Below, in pieces: positions 1 to 9,929 of a DNA stretch of 64,000 nt (positions within the stretch are counted from its first letter, which is position 1; each line of letters begins with the position of its first letter). This stretch comes from Batillaria attramentaria (Eukaryota > Mollusca > Gastropoda > Batillariidae). The DNA lies in the NCBI GenBank assembly GCA_018292915.2, contig JACVVK020000395.1:596692-660691 (forward strand). Reading direction: 5' to 3'. Below the pieces are notes generated by a model that saw only the letters and a program-made list of their open reading frames with translations, searched no databases and was not told the DNA's origin. Position numbers and translations under genes: made by a program.

Positions 1-467
1 ACCCTGGATAACCCGGCCACCTGTCTAAGGTGGTCAGTTTCACCCAGTCCCTTGGGTGACCGCCTTACACAGGTTTGACTGTATATCTGTCGCTCTTGAG
101 GAAAAAATTATATAAAAGGAGGATAATATAAGTGTGCCAATTTCATAAAAATTGCCGTTTCAGAATAGTCATTATGACTTCTGCTCTAACATGCGTGCAA
201 GCGAACACACACACACACACACACACACACTGAGCGTTTGTTTCTTAAGGGGAGGGGGTGAGTACCACCAGGAAGTCCTCCCACCTCACTATCTGCCTTC
301 ATCATTTCAATGCAATCACAGGTCTTCACATACCCCCCCCCCCCCCCCCCCCCCATCTGTGAACATTTCAACCGCTCTCCGCACCCATTCCCCTTCCCCC
401 ATCTGAAAACATTTCAACTGTTCTCCACACCAACTCCCTGCAGTGTTAAGTGTGTAACAGATCTTAC

Positions 468-861
468 AGTTGCCTCTGCTGACAAAGTTTGTTGAGCTTG
501 TTCCCTCGTAAATTCTGCAGCTGAAGTTGCTGGTGTGGACCTGCACTCCATCACTGCCACCAAAGGCCCATCTTTGTGCAAAGACTGCACTGGTGGAGCA
601 TCGTTCCCTTTGGTTGTCACAGCCATAGGCAGAGTAAGTTGCCGCTGAGCAGGCTGACATTCTCTGGCTGCCTCTGGTGGTGATACAGGGACCACTCCCT
701 GATGGAAAGCTGTCATCATGTCTGAGAGTGGGTGAGGAAGGCTGAAGCTGGTGTGTTCTGAAGACAGGATACACTTTGGGCAGCACAGCGTCAATGGACT
801 GTGACAAGTTACACAGTATGTGGCTGGTGTAGTCCAGGAATGGGACACAGCATTTTCAAAA
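468..861 (-). CDS. ZF-A exon 2: four-cysteine knuckle and linker (partial gene)
   Basis: This is the second coding exon of a zinc-finger-type gene that runs off the left edge. The acceptor CTTTTGCAG precedes an exon opening F-E-N, followed about 12 residues later by a knuckle C-x2-C-x7-C-x2-C (YCVTCHSPLTLCCPKC). The rest is a Ser/Pro/Ala-rich, probably disordered linker. A donor (ACT|GTAAGA) at 467 ends the exon in phase 0. Joined to the module exon at 1197-1390 the length is a whole number of codons (588 nt), exactly as in ZF-F, whose finger exon is a separate third exon. The finger exon of A is therefore expected left of base 1. No fingers are visible in the window for this gene, so calling it a zinc-finger gene rests on its paralogues. 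Confidence 0.72.
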
Positions 862-1196
862 CTGCAAAAGATGATGGTAATACATGTACTATCACAACAG
901 CCTAAAAAGCCAACACACATCTCAATTTTAGAGGAAAAATATATCTAAAGATTTTCTTTACACACCACAATTATAAAAAAGAACAAAAAAACTAGAAAAG
1001 CATTCTTGGCCCTTTTCACTGAACATTTGTAACTCGATCATAATCACATTCTGGATAAAAAAGAAAAAAGTTTTGCACATGATTATTTCTATCAAGGAAA
1101 TTTAAAAAAAAAAACACCACCACAGAAACAAACAACAACAAACCAAATTTGACACTCCTCCCCTAACCCGCAGTGATCATAAGACATTTTACTTAC

Positions 1197-1390
1197 TTCA
1201 TCATGAGAAAGCGAGCAACATCAGCATCTGTTTTCAAGCACTGTTTGGCTGCAATTGACCGCCAGTGGTCATAGGCTTCACTGTCAATGACTAACTGACA
1301 CAAAGACTGCTTCTTTTCCGTCAGTGACTTGATTCCCTCTACACTAGTCCTTCCTCCAGCTGAACACAGTTGATAGTCCTGCTCCTCCAT
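1197..1390 (-). CDS. ZF-A exon 1: N-terminal W/TD/FLxQ module
   Basis: Short first coding exon carrying the cluster's shared module: Y-x2-W-x2-I, then LKTD, then VARFL, ending at a consensus donor (GAA|GTAAGT) in phase 2. I chose the ATG at 1390 (MEEQDYQL...). Two further in-frame ATGs lie upstream (to 1423), so the N-terminus is uncertain. Its closest relatives here are the modules of ZF-F and ZF-I. Transcribed away from ZF-B, with about 1.6 kb between the two first coding exons. The function is not known to me. By position it should be a protein-interaction or effector domain, like KRAB or ZAD in other families. Confidence 0.75.
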
Positions 1391-2054
1391 GCTGGACATT
1401 GTGAAACACCTTATTTCATTCACTTCAATGAGACTTAATGATCATATTGCACAGCCTTATCAACATATTTACTCAGACTGCCTGACACACATGCATTAGT
1501 TTGACATGGCAGTCTTTTTCTTTCTTTTTTTATCGTGTCGAGCTTCCGAAATGTGAACTTAGTTCAATGTTTCCAATTTGTAAACAAGTTTATGTATGAA
1601 GGGAAATAGTTCCTCCTTACATGTTACAGTCATCGTTATGCTTGGTGTCAGTGCATGTTCTTCTTCTTCTTCTTCCATTTCAATACCCACAGTCAATCAT
1701 CTGTTCCGCATGAATGTTACTAAAAGGAAAGACGTCAGCGTTTTGTTCATTGGGAATGTCTGTAAAATGCTTTCTTTGCCGTGTCTTTTAGTATTTTGTC
1801 GAGGCACTCTCCCTTGTCGTCTGCAACAGAACCGTCGTACGCATTACACGAGATATTCGCCCGCTTCAAAGCTGTAGTACATTCTGCTCTTTCTCTGGGC
1901 GTCCACTTTTGTATAAGATCAATCCAAAATATTCGAAATACCTTATGAATGTTCAGCTGAAACGAAAACAAAGAAACCTGTATCGATTGAAGCGCCCAAG
2001 TCTGGGCCTTAATTGCGAAATTCCGGATCGGAGAAGAGATGAAACAATATTTAG

Positions 2055-2067
2055 TGCGAAACTAAAC
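2055..2067 (+). promoter_or_regulatory. Shared GAAACTAA promoter motif, copy upstream of ZF-B
   Basis: TGCGAAACTAAAC, one base away from the TACGAAACTAA form seen upstream of ZF-C, D, E and G. It lies about 0.9 kb before the ZF-B ATG, so an untranslated first exon is implied if this is the promoter. It is preceded by TTAGT, making an imperfect palindrome. Confidence 0.4.
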
Positions 2068-2849
2068 ACCTTCCACAAAAAAAAGGCCTAGCTCAAACTG
2101 TTTTTCTGCTTCCGCTGGCAGCCGCATCAAGTTAACCGCTGCCTTCGGCGAACGGGAGAGGCCAGTAACTTACAGTCATTGGCGAAAGCCATCTTCATGA
2201 GTCAGAAAGTACGTTTCGAAGTACATGTACAATGACGAGAAAGTGCGTGCGAGTAAAAGTATGTCTGACCGTGTACACAATCGTGCTTTCATCAGTGAAA
2301 GTAACGTGTTTAAAGTCTCCATTTTCTGAAGTCTGCATCGGCTGCTATGGATTTTGATCTGCACTCAAAAGGCAGTGATGTTCCAAGGGCTCAGACATAG
2401 TCCGATTAAGATTGTAAATGTTCTAATACCATGGGCCCTTTCAGGACAAATGTCCCATTAGAGCTTCGGGTCCATTGTCTCATAGATTTCCATTCAACGC
2501 GATATGACGCATGCATGATACACGTACATGAAACCAACGTGACTATCACTAAGCTTGGGAGTGTTAGTACAGATGATATATATTGTTAACCTAAAATGTG
2601 GGTGGGTTGGTGCTTGTGTCACAGTGTGTGGGTGCATGTGTGTGGTGTGTGTGTCTACGTGTTCAGACGGAGATGTCTGAATTTGTGTTTTGGGATGCAT
2701 GGTGATACATGCTTTTTGGTATCCAGGACATTTTGTCCTATTGTACCTCCAGCCTGGGAACATAACTGCGAAGGTATAATTTACTTAGTTGTGGGTCAGT
2801 GTATAATCTTTAGAGATAATACTAATTATAATAATTAGAGCATGTAATC

Positions 2850-2900
2850 TTACGTGATTATATGCGCTTTATAAATAAAATTATTATTATTATTATTATA
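2850..2900 (+). repeat. SINE-like 3' tail fragment
   Basis: Sequence of the form ATGCGCTTTATAAATAAA followed by seven ATT units. This resembles the 3' end of the tRNA-derived SINEs near 55,200, which also end in a GCGC-containing stretch and ATT repeats. No tRNA-like head is visible upstream, so it is at most a truncated copy. Confidence 0.3.
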
Positions 2901-2969
2901 AGCAACTGTATCAGTCATTAATTCTGAAGGTTACGTGTATTGCACATCTTATCTTGTTCAGCCACGAAG

Positions 2970-3172
2970 ATGGGGCCACGCAAAACAGCAAAGAATGTTG
3001 GACATAATGAAGGAAACGCAACAAAAGATGGACCAAAGAGGCCAAAGAAGGGCCAGCAAAGGATAAAAATTGAAATTGAACTCAAAGGCAGTCTCGTTGA
3101 GAGCTGGCAGAAGATCAGGACAGAGGAAGGATTGAAAACAGATACACAGATTGTATGCTTCTTAATTCTGCA
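2970..3172 (+). CDS. ZF-B exon 1: basic stretch and N-terminal module
   Basis: Starts at ATG 2970. A Lys-rich stretch of about 40 residues is followed by the shared module: IEIEL, then S-W-Q-K-I-R, EEGLKTD, and a hydrophobic end (FLILQ). Consensus donor CA|GTAAGT in phase 2. The GTTCAG at 2956-2961 would be a plausible acceptor just before the ATG, so an untranslated exon may lie upstream. The basic stretch could serve as a nuclear-localisation signal; that is inference. Confidence 0.8.
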
Positions 3173-3934
3173 GTAAGTATGGGCAATTCCCAACACGCAA
3201 GGTTATCATTCTGTATAGTCATTCATCCCTTCATCAAACCTCCTCCATATTCAAACATATTTGTTCAGATTCACTTAGAAGCAAAACAATGTAGCTTAAT
3301 CTCCCCTTAGAGTTGCAAGTAGACAACACTTCTTAGATCACACCTGTCAGTAGTTTTTACCAGCAAAGGTCAGGTGAGGTGCCACTTAACAGTACATACA
3401 CAATCACAGAACTGGGTGTCACGGCACTCACTGACCTTGTAACCATTTTTCGGGCGAAGCTACAATCAGTTTCAAGGACAAAGTTTATACAGACAGCCAT
3501 TCAGTTGAGCCATTCCACTTAGTTTTCACCCAAGACAGCATGTAATGTTTAAAATATCAAGCCTTATCAGGGGGGAGTTATCCATAGTCTTTGTAAACTT
3601 GGAATGTTTTCTTCTCGATTTATAATAGATGGCTTTAAAATTGTGTCTTTCAAATGAAAAATTGAACACTGAACATGCTAATGTGGTTAAGCACCTATAC
3701 AATACACAGTTATTATCTGTGCTCGCAAAAGTGAGGGGGGTTGGGGAAACCATGTTTGCTTATTCATGACACCCAAGCTTCAAGTCTCCTTTTATAAGTG
3801 TGCACATTTGCATTGTGCGGCAAAGATTTTTGTTGTTGTTTGTGAGGGAAACAACATAAATTAACTGTTACTCTTACAGTTTTTTCTTTAAATACATTTT
3901 AAAAAAATTCCCCCAACCTTTTTTTTTTTAACAG

Positions 3935-5516
3935 ACATGAGAAATCACGGCATCAAGCCTGCAGCCTGCCATGCCATACTACCTTTCCAGCGCCGTGCAC
4001 CAAGCATGATTGTTCCCAGAGGAAGAAGACTGATGCAAAAGTTTATCAGGTGCAACCTGCACCAGAAGTTCCTCAGAGAGATGAATCAGACGAGGAACAG
4101 CTGCATACCTTTGAGAACACTGCACCTGAATATGGTTTCAAAATAAGTTGTGTACAGTCACTTGCTGCAGGTGAGCCTGGTGTTGAAGCACAGGATGTAA
4201 GTCATGCAGATGTAGAACTGATGAATAGCCCATCGTCACACAATGTGTGTGCACCGGAGGCAACTTGCTCAGATGATGCAGATGCCAACAGAAAGTCTGA
4301 TGTTCAGGTAGCAACCTTAGTAGACATCAAAACTGTAGCTGCACCCACGGACTCTGGAAAAGGTTTGCCAACTGTTAGCCCCTCTGAGTGCCCCACATGT
4401 CACGTTGTTCTTGCTTCTAAGCACATCTTACAGAGGCACATACATTCTCATCTAAGTGTGAAGCCGTTTGCATGTGCTGAGTGTGACAGTGCTTACAAGC
4501 GCAAGGATGACTTAATCAGACATGTAACACAGACACATAAATCGAGGAAGTTTCCTTGCAAAGTGTGTGATGCTAGTTTTGATACGTACAAACTCCTGAA
4601 ATCACACAAGATAACACATGGAGAAAAACCTTTCACATGTAAAGAGTGCCAAGAAAGATTTGTCAATCTTAGCAAGTTGAGAACACACACATTGAAGCAT
4701 TCAGGAGAGAAACCACATAAATGCAGTTTGTGCCCTGCGTCTTTTCGTTTTTCACAGTCACTTACAGAGCACGTGCGTACACATACAGGAGAAAGACCTT
4801 TTGTTTGCAAAGAATGTGGTGATTCTTTTTCACGTGCTGTAACCCTGAGAACACATGAACTCCGTCACACGGGACAGAAGCAACACGTGTGTAAGATATG
4901 TAATAGAAGGTTTACCCATGCTAGTACAATGAAAATACATGAGCGCCGTCATCTTGGGGTCAAGCCATACATGTGTTCTGTTTGCGGAAAGAACTTTTCA
5001 ACCTCACATGAGATGAAATACCACATGCACAGTCATGCTGCCGTAAAGTCTTTCATTTGTCACAAATGTGGCTTGAGTTTCAGAACTGGCAGTGCTCTAA
5101 ATGTGCACATGCGTATTCACACAGGTGAAAAACCTTACAAATGCCAAAAGTGTGGACTTGGATTTATTAAGGGGTTTTTGCTCACACGTCACATGCGCCT
5201 TCACAGTGACCAACCACCACACAAGTGTAACCTTTGTGGCGAGCCATTCTTGCAGTCGACTCAGTTGAAGCAGCACATGCATGAAATACACCAAGGTGCC
5301 AAACCCTTGAAGTGCACAGATTGTGACAAGGTCTTTTTTCACACTTTCAGCCTGAGGAGACACATGCTGATTCACAGAGGGAAACCATTTATTTGTAGCG
5401 TTTGCAGCACCCGATTCAGTACATTAGATTCATTAAAGAGACACATGGGGAACAAACACCGTGAGGAGAAATGGGAAGTTGTGCATACAGATGTTGAGGA
5501 AGAAGGCTCACATTGA
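3935..5516 (+). CDS. ZF-B exon 2: 13-finger C2H2 protein with degenerate knuckle
   Basis: After a polypyrimidine tract and acceptor (TTTAACAG), the exon continues in frame from the module. Exons 1 and 2 together give 595 codons including the stop. The knuckle has decayed: the first Cys is displaced (C-x3-C) and the fourth position is His, giving C-x3-C-x7-C-x2-H. An acidic, Ser-rich linker of about 110 residues follows, then 13 C2H2 fingers with mostly canonical C-x2-C-x12-H-x3-5-H spacing and partly degenerate TGEKP linkers. The finger order is nearly one-to-one with ZF-D (for example the VFFHTFSLRRH finger second from last). Probably a nuclear DNA-binding transcriptional regulator. Target and direction of regulation are unknown. 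Confidence 0.88.
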
Positions 5517-6403
5517 CTCTACAATTACAGTTTGATGATTGGTTTTATGGAAAACTGTGTGTTCCCTTTTTTCTTTGTGTTTTCTGTTGTTGTTTTTCCT
5601 TTTAGGTTTTGCTGTAAGAATTTACCAACTACTGAAGTATGTCTATGGATGAAACATTTCCGCCCCAGGAGAGATAACCGCCAAATCATTTTCATCAGAT
5701 AAGGAAAATCCTCAATAAAGAAAAAAAGAAGTTTGTTTGTTTATTTAGAGGTCACTGGTACCTGAGGTTTTACTTGACTATTACAACATTCCAGGAGTGG
5801 TCACTCCCACCCCATATTATTTGATTTTTGGAGAGTGTTTTTTCCTTATTTTACGTTTAAACGGTTTCATCCATGTATGTTGAACTGAAATTGTTGTATC
5901 GTACTGGATACATTTAGATATATATATATATCGCTTAAGCATCGCCATTAAGTTACACATACAGTTCAAGAAACTTTTTGGGAGAAAGAGAATAATCTGT
6001 ACTGTACACCTCTGTACTGAAACAATACATTAACAGCAGTAAAGCCATGTGTGTTGTGATTTTTCTCTGATCTGTGGAAGTGGGGGGGGGGGGGGGGGAG
6101 TTGGGCTAACTGATTTAATTGTTCTGTTACTGATTTCTTGTCAAATTGTGTCACTTCCATTTTTCTGTAGGGAGCGCTGTATATGACAGGATTAAAGCAA
6201 CAGTAAATTAACATGTTATTTCAAACATTTGAAATGGTGTGTATGGCTGTTATTGGATGTTTCCTTGCTTGTGTTGTACAGAGTTCATATATATATTTAA
6301 TGTGAGAAGGAATGCTTCCTTTCCCCTCATCCATCAAACCACTACCACCACCACTCTCCTGTTTTCATTGCACATATTTTTTCAAAACATCTCCGCACAT
6401 GCG

Positions 6404-6444
<41 letters not shown>

Positions 6445-6780
6445 GCAGGATCTGTTGGTAAACATTGATTTAAATCATTGCTGGCATTGGAAAGCAGTGG
6501 CCATTTCTGTACTTTGTGTACATTGTTTCTTATTTGACAGCCTTTCACTGATGACAATATTCGCCATCAGCATTGTCAACCTCAACCCGCACTGACAGTG
6601 GACCACGACAGGGAAATTATATATGGATTATCCACTGTCTCTGATCCTGGTAGCCGCAGCAGGTGGTGATCGCCAGTATTAACGATGGTCACTGGTATTT
6701 ATTTTAAACAATTATTTAAAGACAAAAGTAGATGATAGCCGTAAAACAATGAACTAATCGCAGGGACGTTCTCACTTTTC
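5517..6780 (+). other. ZF-B 3' flank and ZF-C upstream region
   Basis: Contains a candidate ZF-B poly(A) signal AATAAA at 5714-5719 followed by an A-rich run, a poly-G run near 6085, and a (CA)n tract near 6410-6440. No coding exon is supported. Confidence 0.5.
5714..5719 (+). promoter_or_regulatory. Candidate poly(A) signal of ZF-B
   Basis: AATAAA about 200 bases after the ZF-B stop codon, followed by a purine-rich run and then a T-rich run, the usual context of a cleavage site. Confidence 0.5.
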
Positions 6781-6785
6781 AGTCG

Positions 6786-6796
6786 TACGAAACTAA
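6786..6796 (+). promoter_or_regulatory. Shared TACGAAACTAA motif upstream of ZF-C
   Basis: Exact TACGAAACTAA, 152 bases before the ZF-C ATG. This is the shortest distance of the six copies, consistent with a core-promoter or promoter-proximal role without an intervening intron. Confidence 0.5.
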
Positions 6797-6937
6797 TCCA
6801 TTTTAAGTGGAAGTAGCTCAGCTTGTTATGTTTCCTTTGGTTCATAAGCGGCTGGCGCAAGCGCATTTCCGATGACAGCTGCTGTGTTCGGCCTCTAAGA
6901 TCAGAGACATGAATGCGTACTGTATGTCTCTGCTACG

Positions 6938-7146
6938 ATGAAGAAAACAAGAAAATCAGGCAGGAATGTCAAACAAAGTACAGAAAATACAACGCAAAAA
7001 ACATCGACTTCGACGAGTGGTGTACAACAGTTGAAGATGAAGATTGAAATTGAGCTTGAGAGCAGTCTCTTCAACAAGTGGCAGAAGCTCAGGACTGGGG
7101 AGGGAATGGCAAGCGATACCGATATTGTTAGCTTCTTGATTCAGCA
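6938..7146 (+). CDS. ZF-C exon 1: basic stretch and N-terminal module
   Basis: ATG 6938 opens a Lys/Thr/Ser-rich stretch, then the module: KIEIEL, SLFNKWQKL, GMASD, IVSFLIQQ. The donor CA|GTAAGT is in phase 2. The module is intact, although the downstream part of the gene is rearranged, so this exon may now be attached to a truncated protein. Confidence 0.78.
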
Positions 7147-7595
7147 GTAAGTGTTTGAGGGTAGCTATGTTTTCTTTGTCCAGTTTATCGCATTAGTAAC
7201 ACTGAAGTACTGGCAAATAAAGCAGAAAATGGAGACTGATAGTTATTATCTGAAGGGATGTTTGATAACTGGAAGCTTTTCTGGCTGACTGGACTGCATG
7301 TTCTTTTGTTGTTTTTTCTTTTCCTTTTTTTTGTTTTTGTTTTAAATAGGTTCCATTTGGAGGAAAAAAATATGTTCAAGGGTTGGATGGGACCGGGTAA
7401 CATTCAGCTGTTATGGTGTCTCTCACTGTAGTGTTGTCACTGATCTGCCCTTGTATTATAATAGCTTGTTTGTTTTTAATTTTTATTTCATTATTTATTT
7501 ATTTATTTTTATTTCTCTGTCTCGGTCTCTCTCTCTCTTCATTTTCTGCTCAGTCAAGCGTAACAAGCATGAAATGTTTCATGGAGCATTACTAT

Positions 7596-7999
7596 CAGGG
7601 CCCATACAGGTCATGGAATCCTGGAAAAGTCATGGAATTTGGAAATAGCTTTTCCAGGCCTGGAAAGTCATGAAATTATCTCAAGAGTCATGAAAAGTCA
7701 TGGAATTTCGGAATTTTATGGAAGCCATTTTGAGCCCAACAGTGAAACGGTCAGCTTGGTGATTACTCACTGGACTGACTGCTAAAAACACCAACAAACT
7801 GCCTTCCCATAAGGCTAATGACTAACTCTGAACATTGGTCTTGCTGACTGCGATAACTTGGATAAGCTTTTAATTTCTACCCTCGCGTGTGTCAGTGTGA
7901 AAGAGGGCAAGGAAGGTGTCATGGAAAACAAGAGAGTTGGCCTGGAAAAGTCATGGAAAAGTCATGAAGTTTTGAGACTGTGAACCTGTATGGACCCTG
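7596..7999. mobile_element. MITE with CAGGG-type terminal inverted repeats
   Basis: Ends CAGGGCCCATACAGG and, inverted, CAGGGTCCATACAGG, about 404 bp apart. The interior is full of GGAAAAGTCATGGAA-type runs and has no ORF. A second, diverged copy lies at 33808-34186 and a fragment near 36917. The CAGGG ends suggest a non-autonomous hAT-type element. I could not find a convincing target-site duplication here. It sits in the ZF-C intron. Confidence 0.6.
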
Positions 8000-8075
8000 T
8001 TAACTGTACAACTGGACATTGGATTGTGGGATGTCATGTGTTTACATGCAGTTTTTTCCTCCTTTTTCCTTTCAG

Positions 8076-8188
8076 ACATGACAAATCACAACCTGAAGCC
8101 ATCTGCATACAGTGCCATACTCCTATTGCAATGCTGTGTGCAAAGTGTGACAGTTCCATGAAAAAGGAAACTGATGAGGAAGGACTCG
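8076..8188 (+). pseudogene. ZF-C exon 2 stump: intact knuckle cut off by an inverted repeat
   Basis: Acceptor TTTCAG at 8070-8075, then an in-frame continuation of the module with an intact C-x2-C-x7-C-x2-C knuckle (CIQCHTPIAMLCAKC) and the family's KKETD sequence. At 8189 the sequence turns into the reverse complement of a finger-coding region. Translation then runs through antisense sequence and stops near 8292. As sequenced, module plus knuckle cannot be joined in frame to the fingers without further splicing. Confidence 0.7.
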
Positions 8189-9646
8189 ATGGCTTAACCC
8201 CAAGATGGCGGCGCATATGTGTCTTCAATGCACTAGACTGGGTAAATCCCTTACTACAAATTGAACACACATATGGCCTCTCTCCAGTGTGAAGGAGTCT
8301 GTGTGTGCTCAGGTATTTTGACTGTGCAAAGGAGGCAAAACAGTCTTTGCATTTAAATGGTTTTTCTCCTGTGTGTTTAACTGAATGAGCTTTTAAGAGA
8401 CAATAGGCGGCAAATCTTTTATTGCATTCCCTACAGACATACGGTTTTTCTCCATGTGTTCCAACGTGTTCTCTCAGAAGTTTCTTTGTGGCAAAACTGG
8501 CATCGCATACTTTGCAGGGGAAAATGTTACTGATCTTGTGAACATCTTTCAAATGGTTGTTGTAGATATCCTTGCGACTGAAAGTGCTCCCACACTCCCC
8601 ACACTGATAAGACTTGCCAGTTTGATGAGTTTCCATGTGTCGTTGCAAACTTTGCTTCCTTGCAAGAACAACATGGCACAATGGACACTCAACTGGACCC
8701 AGCGATGACTGGCTCTGTGCAGAACCTGCAACACCAAATTCTGGCTTAACATCCACCAAGGGCGCTGTCTCAACACCAGACTCGACATCCAGGTAAGAGG
8801 GCTCACCACTAGACACAACATTGTGTGATGATGGATAGCTTGGCACATCCAGGTCACTGCCAGCAAGAAACTGAACTGGATCCAGTTTCACACCACTCTC
8901 AGAGAAACCACTATCACTGGCTGGGTGCAGCCCTGCTTCATCCGAGTTATCTTTCTCTGCAGTTTGTGGAGAAGACTGGACCTGGGAGACTTTTTCATCA
9001 GTCTTATCTTTCAGGGAATCATCACACTTGGTACAGACATCCTTTGCTTGTGGTAACTCAGACAATGACTTGCTGCAAACTTTGCAAAAGCGTGGTGGTT
9101 GATCACTGTGAATGCACATGTGTTTTGTGAGATGAACCTGAGTAATAAATCCAAGACCACACTGCTGGCACACATGATGAGGTTTTTCACCTGTGTGAAA
9201 CCGCATGTGAACTTTCAAAGCATAGCCACTTCTGAAGCTCACACCACACTGGCAACAAATGCCAGGTTTTCCACCTATGTGAGAACTCATGTGCGTCTTC
9301 ATGTGACTTTTCATTTGATAGGATGCTGGAAAGCTCCTTTCGCAGTAAGAACACTTGTAAGGCTTTTCCCCGCTGTGGCGGCGCACATGTGTCTTCAGTG
9401 CACCAGACTGTGTAAACCCCCTGTTACAAATTGTACATACATAGGGTTTCTGTCCAGTATGAATGAGTTTGTGTGATCTCAGGGATCCCGCATATGCAAA
9501 GGAGGCACCACACTCATCGCATTTGTAAGGCTTTTCTCCTGTGTGCATCACTGAATGGTTTTTCAACTGCCAAGGAAAGGTAAAGCTTTTCTTGCATTCT
9601 TTGCAAGTGTAGGGTTTTTCTCCATGTGTTTCCATGTGTGTTCTCA
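8189..9646 (-). repeat. Left arm of a 1,458-bp inverted repeat
   Basis: Each base p pairs with base 19576-p of the right arm. Translations of the two arms agree in every frame I compared, so identity is at or near 100%. Pairing breaks at 8188 on the outside and at 9647 on the inside. The arm is coding sequence for zinc fingers, read here on the minus strand. Confidence 0.93.
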
Positions 9647-9929
9647 GAAGTTTGTGGGTGCCAAAACTGCCATCACAGACTTGGCATGGAAAAATGTTGT
9701 TCATTTTATGTTTACTTTTCAAATGTTTGTTGAAGATATCTTTGCGCCTGAAAGTGCTCCCACACTCACTGCACTCATATGGCGCAAGATCATGATGAGT
9801 TGCCATGTGCCGCTTCAAATTTGTCTTACTAACAAGGACAACGTGGCACTTTGAACACTTAAACGGACCCACAGACAGCTGTTTCCTCTTTGCAGAACCT
9901 GTGACAGAGACTGCCTGCTTTTCAGTTGA
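9647..9929 (-). other. 283-bp spacer of the inverted repeat, holding the start of the finger array
   Basis: Single-copy sequence between the two arms. On the minus strand it codes the first two and a half fingers of the array. If the spacer were flipped by recombination between the arms, those fingers would join the plus-strand fingers in frame. The orientation of the spacer therefore decides which strand carries the complete array. Confidence 0.7.

Larger units (their letters stand above)
1391..2969. other. Divergent intergenic region between ZF-A and ZF-B
   Basis: No supported coding exon. It contains the GAAACTAA-type motif at 2055-2067, a GT-rich stretch near 2620-2670, and an A+T-rich tail at 2850-2900 that looks like a SINE 3' end (GCGCTTTATAAAT followed by ATT repeats). 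The sequence around 2100-2360 is probably the 5' untranslated part of ZF-B, but I cannot place the exon limits. Confidence 0.5.

Noticed and set aside
316..807. 163-residue minus-strand ORF overlapping ZF-A exon 2
   Set aside because: It is in a different frame from the exon with the knuckle and module and runs through a C-run and (CA)n DNA.
8034..8188. Minus-strand extension of the inverted finger ORF beyond the repeat
   Set aside because: It is antisense to the ZF-C knuckle exon and carries no finger or other recognisable sequence.
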